From: Aselliscus stoliczkanus
Taxonomy: Eukaryota; Chordata; Mammalia; Chiroptera; Hipposideridae
Reading direction: 5' to 3'
Length of the DNA stretch: 64,000 nt
Assembly (NCBI GenBank): GCA_033961575.1
Contig: CM066734.1
Coordinates: 86,326,501 to 86,390,500 of the forward strand
The notes under the pieces are model-generated. The model made no database searches. It saw only the letters and a program-made list of their open reading frames with translations, and had not been told where the DNA came from. Position numbers and translations under genes: made by a program. This document shows, in pieces, positions 10,189 to 21,490 of this stretch; positions within the stretch are counted from its first letter, which is position 1, and each line of letters starts with the position of its first letter.

Positions 10189-11935
10189 ATCTTATTCTGA
10201 TCACCTTTTTCCTGTATTTTCCTGGAACAGGGTGAATCCTCACAGGGAGAAATCACATAACTTGATACTTTCCCTTTGCTGCACCCAGTAGCCACTCAGT
10301 AGATGTGGCTACCTTGTGGACTGGGCTAGGACTTAGCACAGGGCAGCCGCAAGAAAGAGACTCATCTTTCTATGGTGTGTGCTCTCTCTGGCAACATCAC
10401 AGATCGCCCGGTGTCCTGAGGCAAACTGCTGCCAAACTCACTTCCTGCCAGAGGGTTAGAAGATGGCTAGATTCTACAGGCGTAGGTTTGGAAAGATGTG
10501 AGCAGAAGAGTTTTCTATCTAGGGCAGCCTCTCCAAGTCTGGAGGCCCACTGAGTCATACTCCAGCCAGGGGCACAAGGCAAATTCTCACCTACTAGAAA
10601 GTCTGATCTCCATCATGGGCCTGAGATAGCCCCAGATGATTTGGACTCTCTGGTAAGGAAAATTATAGATTATAGATTATAGAATTATAGATTAGAAGCC
10701 CTGTAAGGAGAGAGGCAAGATTCACTCATTTTTTTTAAACCTTATTGATGAAACTCCCAAGTTCCATGCTCTCTCCATATTAAACTCTGGACACCTCTAA
10801 TTCAAGAGAAAAGAATTACATAGAGGAGGCTTTTGTTTCAGGTAACTCTCCCTGGTACAGATTGCTGGAAAGGAGTTCTTCTAGGCTGTTCTTCCTGAGG
10901 TTCCCTTGATTCTTTGGGGGTACATTTCTATTCCTCCTTGTTACCTGCATCCTAGGAACTTGACTGTATCCTCAGATTCTCTTGTTGAGGCCTGTTTGTC
11001 CATTCAGGGGATTTTCTGGAACTAAGACAATGCCAGTCCAGCATGCCCACTGTGTGCAGAATATATTTGTATGCAGTCCACATCTGGCACAAGGGAAATG
11101 TGCAGGCATCCTTTCACAGCAATCCTGTGGGGGCAGGCCAACCCCAGGACATTGACCATGATGAGCTCATTCATCAACGGCTAGACTTTTGCACTTTATA
11201 TCTTCAGGCAGCATTGCTGCACAGTCACTGCAAACCTCTCAAACAGCAGGCAACTCACAGTGATCTCTATAAACTCTCAATGATCTCCTTAGAGCACCTC
11301 CCTTTTGAGTAGAAACTAAAGGGAAAACTTTACCCACCCTCCCCCTTTCTTTAGAAGCAAGTGGGACTCAGCACACAAAGATCTCTCCCCAAAATGTATT
11401 CTTCCTCTAATCCTCTTTTCTTTTGTTAGAAGTCAACTAATTCTTGGCCACCTATATTCTTCAAATCAAAATTGGTGTTCTGTTTCATAACTCAGTTATC
11501 TGATGCTTCTAGTTTAATACCCTGTTGTGTAACCATTGCTCAGCACAGTCTAGCTTCAATGCATAGATAAAAATGACTGTGTTTATCTTACCCAGACATT
11601 ACAGATTCAGAGATTACATTGACATTTTAACTAAATTCTTGATTACATCTTATTTACATTCATTCCTCTTCTGTACTCATGAGCTTAATAAATTTCTATA
11701 ATTCATAATTCTTTAAATTCCAAACTAGGTAAGTTCACATCAGTGAGGACATTTAACCAGCCCACTACACTGCCAGTTACCTCCTTCAATGACACACAAA
11801 GAAAGCAAGCGTCTGTTTTCCAGAGACTTTCTGAGTTCACCCTGGAATCCTTCAGTGAGTTCATTTCTCACCGGTCAAAACACGATTTTGGACAATGGAT
11901 AAAAGAAAATTTATGTTCTTAGTTATCTTCTAAGC
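10189..11935. other. Unrecognised DNA with a small ATAGATT tandem repeat
   Basis: A short tandem run of ATTATAG units lies at about 10662-10697. Open frames of up to about 90 residues show no domain. No named repeat is recognised. Confidence 0.4.
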
Positions 11936-12110
11936 CACTAATTCTTAAACTTCATTGTGCATATGAACCTCCTGTGGCATTTGTTTAAAATGCATATTCC
12001 CAGGCCCTGATCTAAGCACTTCTGCTTCAGCAGGTCTCAGGTGAGGCCCAGGAATTAACCATATGACAAGCACACAGGTGATGCTGATACAGGTGTTTGA
12101 CACTGACATC
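11936..12110 (+). mobile_element. MER5A-like hAT MITE
   Basis: Old non-autonomous hAT-Charlie element. Visible stretches are 'AATTCTTAAACTTCATTGTG', 'CCCAGGCCCTGATCTAAG' and 'GGTGATGCTGATACAGGTG', in the order of MER5A. Terminal repeats are eroded. Confidence 0.75.
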
Positions 12111-12649
12111 ACAATAGGGGAGAAGAATTCTCACATGGCCTCCTTTCCTAAGCAGGTATCACAAATTATGATTTGATTATGGTTTGCAGCATAATCATCC
12201 TATTACATTTTCCCCAAATCTAGGGATAGTGTCTCTCAGTATTCTAATTGGCCCCTTACTGGAGTCACAAACACTAGGGTGACTGTAATAAAGCTTCCCC
12301 AGCCCCTGTTTTGTATCTTATCTCTTGATTCTGTTATTCCCGTGAACTCTATCTCATCTTATTTTAATCTTACATCTCCCTATGTCTGCTTAGAAAGCAG
12401 ACTGTGGATTCTGGGACTACAGCTATTAAGGAGAGGGTGTAAGGATACCTTTTCATCTTTAACTGCCTTTAATTCTTATTGATACATTTATGAAGACCTG
12501 AGCCATTGCCCAGAACTTCCTGCTACCTTTTCATTATCAAAGGACATTTGGATTCATGAGGCTGTAGTTAGCTTCACCAATTGATTGAGAGGGTTCCAAT
12601 CATTGTAAAGCTTGGTCTGAAGTAGACAGAGGAGAGAGCCAAATGGGGT
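12111..12649. other. Unrecognised DNA
   Basis: No gene or clear repeat recognised. Confidence 0.4.
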
Positions 12650-13012
12650 CAAAGTTCCATAAAGTCTGACTGATTCCTGGTGAGTGCCCTCTTCCTGGTA
12701 ATGTTGGAGAGACAGGGAGAGGGAAGGGGAAGGGAGTAGGAGTGGGAGGGAGAGGAGAGGGGGGAGGGGAAGAAGGACTGAGAGAGGAAGAGGGAGAGAG
12801 GAAGGGAGAGAGAAATAAATCTCTACGTTGTTGTATCTCTTTTTAAAGGGCATGAATTCCCTCACGAGGGTCCACCCTCAGGACCTCATCTAACCCTAAT
12901 CACCTCCCAAAGGGCCCTCCTCCTAACATCACACTGGGGGTTAGGGCTTCAATGCGTGAATTTTGCAGGGACACATTCAGACCATAATACACAATCTCGT
13001 CTCTGATGACGC
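12650..13012 (-). mobile_element. MaLR-type LTR (MLT1/MST-like), antisense
   Basis: The right part reads as the reverse of a MaLR LTR: 'CATGAATTCCCTCACGAGGG', 'AACCCTAATCACCTCCCAAA', 'CACTGGGGGTTAGGGCTTCA' and 'GGGACACATTCAGACCATAA'. The left border is soft. The purine tract 12714-12815 sits where such LTRs often carry GA-rich filler. Confidence 0.65.
12714..12815. repeat. G/A-rich polypurine tract
   Basis: About 100 bases almost entirely G and A (GGGAGAGGGAAGGGG..., then GAGAGGAAGAGGG). Such tracts can form H-DNA or G-quadruplex structures. The minus strand gives a low-complexity Leu/Pro/Ser frame that is not a gene. Confidence 0.9.
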
Positions 13013-13084
13013 ATCTGAGATTGTAGCCTGTCTGTTTTACACACAGCACAGAGTTCACAGGGGCATTAAGAAAAGGCCTGCAGG

Positions 13085-13272
13085 GCCAGAAGGGAGTGGC
13101 AGGAAGTTTTAGAATGATGAAAAATAAAGGTCTACAACCCAGATTGCTGTATCCAGCAAGGCTATCATTTAAAATTGAAGGAGAGATAAAGAGCTTCCCA
13201 GAAAAGAACAAGTTAAGGGAATTCATTACCACCAAGCCAGCTTTGCAGGAAATGTTAAAAGGGCTTCTTTAA
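13085..13272 (+). pseudogene. L1 ORF1 C-terminal fragment
   Basis: ORF1 encodes the RNA-binding chaperone that coats L1 RNA. Only the end of its C-terminal domain is here. The frame ending at TAA 13270-13272 reads QPRLLYPARLSFKIEGEIKS and then ...REFITTKPALQEMLKGLL, the usual ORF1 C terminus. The first 30-40 bases are in another frame (one small indel near 13110). The start is lost by 5' truncation, so no product can be made. Confidence 0.85.
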
Positions 13273-13324
13273 GCAGAAGAGAAAAACAACCTAACTAAGG
13301 AAGACTAGGAACACAAATAACAAA

Positions 13325-16300
13325 ATGGCAATAAATACGCACCTATCAATAATCACGTTAAATGTAAATGGAGTAAATGCTCCAATCAAAAGACATAGGG
13401 TAGCTGAATGGATAAGAAAACAAGACCCCGGGCATATGCTGTATACAAGAGACACACCTCAGATCAAAAGACACATACAGGCTGAAAGTAAAGGGATGGA
13501 GTAAAGTATTTCATGCAAATGGAATGGAGAAAAAAGCTGGAGTAGTGATACTTGTATCAGATAAAATGGACTTTAAATTGAAGAATATAATAAAGGACAA
13601 AGAAGGACACTTCATAATAATAAAGCGATTGATCCAACAAGAGGACATAACCCTAGTAAACATCTATGCACCTAACATAGGAGCTCCTAAATATATAAAA
13701 CAGATATTGTCAGACATAAAAATGGAGATCAACAGTAGTAACACTATCATAGTAGGGGACTTCAACACCCACTGTCACCAATGGATAGATCCTCCAGACA
13801 GAAAATCAATGTGGAAACAGTGACCTTAAATGACACATTAGACCAGCTGGATTTAACAGACATTTTCAGAGCATTTCACCCCAAAGCTACAGAATATACA
13901 TTATTCTCAAGTGCACATGGAACCACATGTTAGGCCACAAAACAAGTCTGAATAAATTTAAGAAGATTGAAATCATTTCAAGTGTCTTCTCTGACTACAA
14001 TGCTATGAAACTAGAAATCAATTACAAGAAGAATCCCAGAAAGCTGTCAAATAAATGGAGGCTGAATAACATGCTACTAAATAGTGAGTGGGTCACAAAT
14101 GAGATCAAGGAGGAAATCAAAAGATACCTCGAGACAAATGAAAATGAAAACACCACGACCCGAAATCTCTGGGATGCTGTGAAAGCAGTCCTAAGAGGGA
14201 AGTTTATAGCAGTGCAGGCCTACCTAAAGAAGGAAGAAAAATCTCAAATCAACAGGTTATCCTTACACCTAAGGGAACTGGAAAAAGAACAGCAAAAGAA
14301 GCCCAAGGGGAGTACAAGAAAGGAGATAATAAAGACCAGAGTGGAAATAAACAATATAGAGATCAGAAAAACAATTCAAAAGATCAATGAAACCAAGAGC
14401 TGCTTTTTTGAGAAGATAAACAAAACTGACAAACATCTAGCTAGGCTCATAAAAAAAAAAAAAAAAGAGAGAGAGGACTCAAATTAGTAAAATCAGGAAT
14501 GAAAGAGGGGAAACGACTACAGACATCACAGAAATACAAAATATTCTAAGAAATTACTATGAGCAACTATATGCCAACAAATTTGACAATCTGGAAGAAA
14601 TGGATAATTTTCTAGAAGCATACAACCTTCCAAAGCTAATGCAAGAAGAAACAGAAAATCTAAATACCCTGACTACTACCAAGGAAATTGAATCAGTAAT
14701 TTACAAGCTTCCAAAACACAAAAGCCCTGGACCAGATGGCTTCACAAGTGAATTTTATCAAATATTCAAAAAAGAACTATCACCTATTCTTCTCAAACTA
14801 TTCCAAAAGCTCCAGAAGGAGGGAAGGCTAACAAACTCTTTTTATGAAGCCACTATCACCCTGATTCCAAAACCAGATAAAGACAGCACAAAAAAGGAAA
14901 ACTACAGGCCAATCTCCTTGATGAATATAGATGCAAAAATTCTCAAAATATTAGCAAACAGAATTCAGCAATATATTAAGAAGATCATATATCATGATCA
15001 AGTGGGTTTCATCCCTAATATGCAAGGCTGGTTCAACATCCGTAAATCAATTAATGTGATACACCACATCAGCAAAATGAAGGATAAAAATCACATGGTC
15101 ATTTCAATAGATGCAGAAAAAGCATTTGACAAAATCCAACAGCCATTTATGTTAAAAACCTTTAGCAAAGTAGGAATACAGGGATCATATCTCAACATAA
15201 TAAAAGCCATATATGATAAACCTACAGCTAACATCATACTCAATGTGGAAAAGCTAAAACCATTCCCCTTAAGATCAGGAACAAGACAAGGCTGTCCACT
15301 TTCTCCTCTTTTATTCAACATAGTTCTGGAAGTTCTAGCCACAGCAATCAGACAACAAAAAGAAATAAAAGGCATCCAAATTGGCAAGGAAGAAGTAAAA
15401 TTGTCATTATATGCAGATGACATGATACTGTATATAGAGAACCCCAAAGACTCCATCAAAAAACTATTGGAACTGATAGACAAATTCAGTAAAGTAGTGG
15501 GATATAAAATCAATGTTCAGAAATCAGTGGCATTTGTATATACCAATAATAAACTAACAGAAGAAGAAATTAAGAAAACTGTCCCATTTACAATTGCGTC
15601 AAGAACTATAAAATACCTAGGAATAAATTTAACCAAAGAAGTGAAAGATCTGTACTCAGAAAATTATAAGACACTGAAGAAAGAAATCAAAGATATAAAT
15701 AAATGGAAACACCTACCATGCTCATGGATAGGAAGAATTAATATAGTTAAAATGTCCACACTGCCTAAAGCAATATATAGAGTCAATGCAATTCCTATCA
15801 AACTACCAAGGGCATTTTTCACAGAAATAGAAAATATAATCCTAAAATTTATATGGAACCATAAAAGACCCCAAATAGCCTTGGCAATCCTGAGAAATAA
15901 GAACAAAGTCGGGGGGATCACGCTACCAGACATCAAAACATACTACAAGGCTACAGTAATCAAGACAGTATGGTATTGGCATAAAAACAGGCACATAGGT
16001 CAGTGGAACAGAACAGAGAGCCCAGAAATAAATCCAGGCATTTACGGACAGTTAATCTATGACAAGGGAAGCAAGAATTTACACTGGAGTAAAGATAGTC
16101 TATTCAATAAATGGTGCTGGGAAAATTGGACTAACACATGCAAAAAAATGAAACTGGACCACCTCCTTACGCCATATACAAGAACAAATTCAAAATAGAT
16201 TAAAGACTTAAATGTAAGACTTGAAACCATAAAACTCCTAAAAGAAAATATAGGGAGTAAATTTGCAGACATTACCCGGAACAATATTTTTACTGATACA

Positions 16301-17137
16301 TCCCTACAGGCAAGGGAAGTAAAAGAAAAAAAGAACATATGGGATTGTATCAGACTTAAAAGTTTTCTCACAACAAAGGAAACCATCAATAAAACAAAAA
16401 AGAAGCCTACTGAATGGGAGAATATATTTGCCAACGATATATCTGATAAGGGGTTAATATCCAAAATTTATAAAACACTCATGAAACTCAACACCAAAAC
16501 ACCAAACAACCCAATTAAAAAACGAGCAGAAGATATGAAGAGACATTTCTCTAACGAGGACATACAGATAGCCAACAGGCATATGAAAAAATGTTCAACC
16601 TCACTGGTCATTAGGGAAATGCAAATCAAAACCACAGTGAGATACCACCTCACTCCAGTCAGAATGGCTATCATCAATAAATCAACAAACAACAAGTGCT
16701 GGTGGGGCTGTGGGGAAAAGGGGACCCTGCTACACTGTTGGTGGGATTGTAGATTGGTGCAGCCACTATGGAAGTCAGTATGGAGGTATCTCAAAAAACT
16801 GGAAATGGAGCTACCTTTTGACCTAGCAATTCCACTCCTAGGTATTTATCCTGAAAAACCCAAGACACTTATTCAAAAAAAGTTATGCACCCCTATGTTC
16901 ATAGCAGCGCTATTTACAATAGCTAAGACTTGGAAACAACCAAAATGCCCATCGGTAGATGACTGGATTAAGAAACTGTGGTATATTTATACAATGGAGT
17001 ATTACTCCGCTATAAAGAAGAATGAAATCGTACCATTTGCAATGATATGGATGGACCTAGAGACTATTATGTTAAGTGAAATAAGTCAGTCAGAGAAAGA
17101 CAAATACCATATGATCTCACTCATATGTGGAATCTGA
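13325..17137 (+). pseudogene. L1 ORF2 (endonuclease-reverse transcriptase), broken
   Basis: ORF2p nicks target DNA and reverse-transcribes L1 RNA at the nick. The region spans about 1270 codons, full family length. It starts at ATG 13325 (MAINTHLSIITLNVNG). Endonuclease: GDFN is kept near 13760, but the SDH triad reads SDY (Tyr codon 13996-13998), losing a catalytic His. Frame breaks lie near 13431 (+1), near 13770, at about 13920-13926 (short deletion beside 'ACCACATGTTAG') and in the A16/GA run near 14450-14475. From 14600 to the end it stays in one frame: reverse transcriptase with [26 protein letters not shown] and YADD (15410-15421), then one TAG at 16196-16198 where Trp is expected. The Cys-His motif CX3CX7HX4C starts at 16697. 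Stop is at 17135-17137. Confidence 0.95.
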
Positions 17138-17208
17138 AAAACTGAATGAATGAGCAAAGTAAACAGAAACTGTCCCACAGATATAGAGGAAAAACAAGGT
17201 TGCTAGTT

Positions 17209-17243
17209 GGGAGGAGGGTGGGGATGAGGGAGAAGGGGAAGGG
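17209..17243 (+). other. G-quadruplex candidate in L1 3' UTR (first)
   Basis: Six runs of three or more Gs (GGG, GGG, GGGG, GGG, GGGG, GGG) separated by short loops, about 70 bases after the ORF2 stop. A G-rich tract in the 3' UTR is a known L1 trait. Confidence 0.75.
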
Positions 17244-17532
17244 ATTAGACAGCAAAATTAGGCAACTACAATATTGCCACAGGGATATGAAAGACAGTTC
17301 GCGGAATATAATTAATAATGTTGTAAATATTTTGTGGGGTGTCAGATGGTCATATGTCTTGTTAGGGAGACCATTTTATAGATGGAGTAGAGGCTTGATC
17401 ACTGCACTGTACACCTGAAGTTGAGGTTGTATAATATTGTATACCAACTGTAATTGAATATATACATAGTCACGGGATGTGGATGATAATGTGGAAGGGA
17501 GTCAGAGGAAGTGTAATAGATATATATGATAT

Positions 17533-17569
17533 GGGGGGGAGGAGTGGGTGGCTAAAAGGGAGAGGGGGG
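17533..17569 (+). other. G-rich tract in L1 3' UTR (second)
   Basis: Contains G7, GGG, GGG and G6 runs with short spacers, close to the 3' end of the element. It could also form a quadruplex. Confidence 0.6.
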
Positions 17570-17675
17570 TTTGTCACTTTGAGGGGTAAAAAGTATAACT
17601 ATTGCACTGTGTTGTACACCTGAAACTAATTAAAAATAAATAAATAAAAAATAAAAAAAAGAAAAGCCCTGCAGG

Positions 17676-18077
17676 AGAGAATGCACTTTGAGCTTTCTTG
17701 TTTCTCATTCCTAAATCTAAAGCAACTGCTCAGCTGTGCAGACTCTGGAGCTCTGCCCAGGTCAGTGCGGGTCTTGCATGAATATTTCATAAGCAGTCAT
17801 ACTGCTACGGATGGTGATAAGACTGCTGGGCAGAAGGTGATGGCATCACTGTCTAACTCAATTCCAACTTTATTCATGGAATCAGGGTAGGTTCTAGCAG
17901 CTAAATAGAAGGCAAAAGGTGAAGAAAAGGCAGATAGCTGAGCCTTTCAAATACCTCATATAAATAATACGATTACTCTGGCCAATTCACATTCCCTTTG
18001 AACTCTGTAACTCCCCGTTACAAAAGCCTCACATTAAACTTAGATTAGACTTCTAATTCTTCTTAATTTTAAAAATT
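17676..18077. other. Unrecognised DNA
   Basis: No gene or clear repeat between the L1 TSD and the next SINE. Confidence 0.4.
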
Positions 18078-18093
18078 AAATGTCAAATACCTA

Positions 18094-18212
18094 AGGGCCG
18101 GCCCAGTGGCGCGGTGGTTAAGCACTGGTTTGGGAAGCCAGCGGCCCCAGTTCGGTCCCACATAGGAGGGCCAGGGACACTGCCCTCAAAAAAAAAACAA
18201 AAAAAAAACACA
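18094..18212 (+). mobile_element. Short tRNA-derived SINE (type A) with perfect TSD
   Basis: A young SINE of about 95 bp plus an A tail. A perfect 16 bp duplication, AAATGTCAAATACCTA, lies at 18078-18093 and 18213-18228. The head GGGCCGGCCCAGTGGCGCGG holds a pol III A box (TGGCGCGGTGG) and the centre a B box (GTTCGGTCCC). A tRNA-like arm, CTGGTTTGGGAAGCCAG, gives a 5 bp stem with a 7-base loop. Before the tail is a GAGGGCCAG...CCCTC hairpin. It has no coding capacity. Confidence 0.95.
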
Positions 18213-18228
18213 AAATGTCAAATACCTA

Positions 18229-18682
18229 CAAGACAATATTTATAGCTTGTATAATAAATAAAGAACAATAATAAAATGAATACCCGTGTACCAGGCCCAA
18301 GCTTGAGAAATGGAAAATTAATAACATTTTGACACCGTCTCTGTGTCTTTTCTGATCCTATCCCTTTCTTGGTTTCTCCTTCAAGGTAACCACTGGCTGG
18401 AAATTTGTCCTTTTTTTTCAGGTTGAGTTTCAGGAAAAAATGATAATAAGAATATAGCCTAAATAAACAAATCAAAGCTTTTTCATTTTCTCTTGTTACA
18501 TAAAGTTTTTTGGCTCTAAAAATGAGATATAAATGAAATAGATAAAATTTCAAAAACTTCCAGTACAAAATTAGACTATAACACAGGTTATAATTGAATG
18601 TTACCAAAGCAGCTCATCCTGGATAAAATCAGCATTATATGGAAAACTTTCCAGAGTAATAGTAATAGTAGCATGCCAATCA
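18229..18682. other. Unrecognised AT-rich DNA
   Basis: No gene or clear repeat recognised. Confidence 0.4.
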
Positions 18683-18706
18683 CATATATATATATATATA
18701 TATATA
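18683..18706. repeat. (TA)n microsatellite
   Basis: About 12 TA units, ending CACA. Confidence 0.95.
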
Positions 18707-18719
18707 CACAGCTTTTTAA

Positions 18720-18865
18720 TTCTCCCAACATTATAAACTAATTACCCTCATTTTACAGAAGATATAAACTGAGGCTCAAACATATAACATAATACTCCCA
18801 AAGCCTCACCAACAGCAGGTGATAAAGCTGAGATCAGAACTCAAGGCCACACAGCTGTTTCAACA
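18720..18865 (+). repeat. MIR SINE fragment
   Basis: Contains 'ACCCTCATTTTACAGAAGAT', 'AAACTGAGGCTCAAACATAT' and 'AGAACTCAAGGCCACACAG', in MIR order. Confidence 0.7.
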
Positions 18866-19309
18866 ACAGCACCTCACCCTTCTCCCTCCCGAGTGACTGC
18901 CCACAAGTCATTACTAATGTCAACCACATGAAACTGAGACCAACCAGAAACAACCATCTAAAATTATAAGTAAACCACTTATAATTTTGAGGATGGTCAC
19001 TTGTTATGAGAATATATCAAAATGAGGGTGGGTAATACTGTCAAGACAATTATAAAAATAAGGTGAATAAGATTGAACCTAAGAGAAAGCATTTGAGTTT
19101 GTTTTTGTTTTGTTGTTGCTTTGTTTTGTTTTGGGTAATGGTGTTGATCCAGCACTGTCCCATGGAGAAAGATATAAAATCCAGTAGACATACCATTTAG
19201 TCACTGGAAAGGAATGTCAGTTTAGGCTCTCCAGGCAGTAGACCCTGAGGCAGATTTAGACATTCAAGGGGTTTATTGGGAAGGCTGGAAGGAGAATGCC
19301 CTTGAAAGA
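18866..19309. other. Unrecognised DNA
   Basis: A TTTTGTTTTG-rich patch lies at 19100-19130. A 'GGGTTTATTGGGAAGG' stretch near 19270 hints at an LTR edge but is not enough to call. Confidence 0.4.
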
Positions 19310-19425
19310 TGTCTTAGATTGTTTGGTCTGTAGTAGCAAAAATACCATAAACTGGCTGGCTTAGAAACAACAGACATTTATTTTTCACAGTTCTGAAGGC
19401 TGGGGCAAAAGCAAGGACATTTTTC
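19310..19425 (-). mobile_element. MaLR (MLT1-like) LTR fragment, antisense
   Basis: Reads 'ATACCATAAACTGGCTGGCT', then 'AACAACAGACATTTATTTTT' and 'CACAGTTCTGAAGGCTGGGG', the antisense end of MLT1-type LTRs seen also at 32.2 and 51.4 kb. Confidence 0.6.
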
Positions 19426-19779
19426 CCCTCCTCTACCTTTCTAATTAGCCATCACAAAAGACAAAGAGGGAAGAAAAAGCAAAGTTGAGCAGGAAAAGCC
19501 TTTCAGCCACAAGGTTGACTTGTTACCTGTAGGAGGAAAAGGGAAGAGGAAGCAGGATTGGAGGAGCCTCAGACAAAGGGCAAGCCTCAGGCTAAGATGA
19601 CACAGTCCTGACAGATCTCCACCAACCCAATGGGTCATTCCAAAGCCATTGGGCAGAAATGCCAAAGCCCTATGAACCCCACTCTCATCACTCATTGACT
19701 GGAGGTTGCCCATGAGGAGTTTTGGCTCAGCTCCAAGGCTTTGGTAGTTCCTAAAGGGGCTTCAGCTGGAAGCTACATT
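19426..19779. other. Unrecognised DNA
   Basis: No gene. May be the rest of an old LTR but I cannot name it. Confidence 0.35.
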
Positions 19780-20520
19780 ATAATTTATTTTATCTTTATT
19801 TATACTGTAATAAGACATTTATATTGTTTTGGTTATTATGCATGTGTCTACATTAACATTCTTGTGCAAATCTTTTGGTAAACGTATGTACACACATTTG
19901 TTTTCTATATAGCTAGGAGTGGAATTATAGTTATGTGGAAGGGATTTCTTTGGAGGGTGTTTTCATAGATAGGTTTACTAAGTATTGTGAGATTGCTCTT
20001 CAGAATGCCTGCACCAACCGTCCCTCGCCCCACAGTGCATGAGGGTTATATTTTCTCCACATCTTTACCAGCACTTAATATTATCTATCTAACATCCTAA
20101 TTCTTGACAAAATTATGGGCTAAAGATGCTGTTTTTTGCTATTTAATTAGCATTTTCTTTATCAATAGTGGAGTACTTCTTTATATATTGTATTTATCTG
20201 CCATTCAGTTTCCTACTTTAAGAATTGCCTCTTTGTATCATCTGCCATTTTTCTTTAAAACTTTTTTCTTCACACTAGTTATAAAATACCACTAAAAGAG
20301 CAAATCTCTGCTCTTTAATTTTTCTGAGTTATTTGCAGACCTCTATTCACCCATATAAATTTTGGAATTAGTCAACTTTCTCCCAGATAGGTCATATTAG
20401 TATTGTGTTTGGAATTAAATTGAATTTATGGGTTACTTTTGGGCAAATTAATATATTTACAATATAAACTATCTAATCCATGAACATGGTCATTCTCTGC
20501 ATTTTATTTCCTAAGGACAT
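19780..20520 (-). mobile_element. Old L1 (L1M-like), antisense ORF2 part
   Basis: Antisense L1 wording: 'CACAGTGCATGAGGGTTATA', 'TCTCCACATCTTTACCAGCA', 'TTTTGGAATTAGTCAACTTT', 'TTGGAATTAAATTGAATTTA' and 'AATCCATGAACATGGTCATT'. It is heavily diverged with no usable frame. Confidence 0.7.
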
Positions 20521-20699
20521 TTTAAAATACCTCTGTTAAAGTGTTATAGTACCTACTGTTATACTACAGAGAAACAAACAAGTGTAAATAAGATGTTTTA
20601 TGAGAAAGATACAAATGAAATTGGTCTGTGTAAATTATTAGTGGAGATTGTGCATGTTTGTGGCTTAAAGAGCATAGAGATGGTAAAAAATAACATAGA

Positions 20700-20850
20700 C
20701 TAGAAAGTTGTGGAGTCAGTCAGGCCAGGAGTTGAATTCCAGATTCCTTACTCACTGGTTGTAGGAATTTGAGCAAATTACTTAATCTCTTGTGCTTAGA
20801 TTTCTTAATCTCCTGGTACCTGGTAGGTGTTTGCTAACTGTCAGCTTCCC
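20700..20850 (+). repeat. MIR SINE fragment
   Basis: Contains 'GAGTTGAATTCCAGATTCCT', then 'GGAATTTGAGCAAATTACTT' and 'AATCTCTTGTGCTTAGATTT', as in the MIR core. Confidence 0.65.
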
Positions 20851-20884
20851 TTCCCTTAAGTTTCCCCTAGGAATCAGCCCCACG

Positions 20885-20924
20885 AAAACAAAACAAAACA
20901 AAACAAAACAAAACAAAACAAAAC
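20885..20924. repeat. (AAAAC)8 microsatellite
   Basis: Eight perfect AAAAC units. Confidence 0.98.
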
Positions 20925-20929
20925 AACCA

Positions 20930-21490
20930 CTAACTTTCATTCTCCAGCATCTTTGATAAGGAAAGCCTCATCTTCAACTCTACCATCCCCATCCCAACAG
21001 TCTTCTCTCATCTCCAGAATGAGAAAATTTCATTTCAGACTTGGAAGAAATCAGATTGTTGTCTCCTCTTTCTCATCTTCCTATCTCATCCCAGTACTAA
21101 ATCCCCAGGCCCTCAACATAAAAAAATGACCATGATTTTAACCAGTCATGCATAAAATATAAATACAAAATTCCCTTTCTTCTCCCCCCCAGAGAGAAGT
21201 CTCTAAGCATGCCATACTCTTAATCATACATGTAATTGCATTCAATATTTCCTGTACATTTCGGCAGCCTTCCAGTTATCCTTTATTACATTGCTCTCTT
21301 TAATTCTCACGTGTATTTTTCAAGTTGCAATTTTATATTCGGGTTAGCTTATGCATTTGTTGTCTCCCTCCTCCACTGCACTAAAAGCTCATGAAAACAG
21401 GGACTCTAATTGTTTAATCCATCCTTGTATGCTCAGGACCAGCACCCTGCCCAGGGTGTGTATTCATTAGAGAGGTGTTGAATGAATGAT
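20930..21490 (+). repeat. L2 LINE 3' end, sense
   Basis: Shows the L2 end: 'CACTGCACTAAAAGCTCATG', 'ACAGGGACTCTAATTGTTTA', then 'GAGAGGTGTTGAATGAATGA'. Confidence 0.7.

Larger units (their letters stand above)
13085..17658 (+). mobile_element. L1 retrotransposon, 4.57 kb, 5'-truncated, with TSDs
   Basis: LINE-1 insertion bounded by 17 bp duplications that match at 16 positions: AAGAAAAGGCCTGCAGG at 13068-13084 and AAGAAAAGCCCTGCAGG at 17659-17675. In order it carries the end of ORF1 (to 13272), a 52 bp spacer, ORF2 (13325-17137), a 3' UTR with two G-rich tracts, and an A-rich tail ending at 17658. The 5' UTR and most of ORF1 are absent, the usual result of incomplete reverse transcription. 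ORF2 shows four frame breaks and one in-frame stop, so the copy is inactive but not ancient. Confidence 0.95.

Noticed and set aside
12554..12865. Leu/Pro/Ser-rich 103-residue frame
   Set aside because: Translation of the polypurine tract in an LTR.
15091..16464. Antisense open frames of 90-140 residues
   Set aside because: Shadows of L1 ORF2 on the other strand.
18094..18160. Possible tRNA gene (A box, B box, anticodon-like arm)
   Set aside because: It is the head of a SINE with A tail and TSD, present in several copies; acceptor and T stems do not pair properly.
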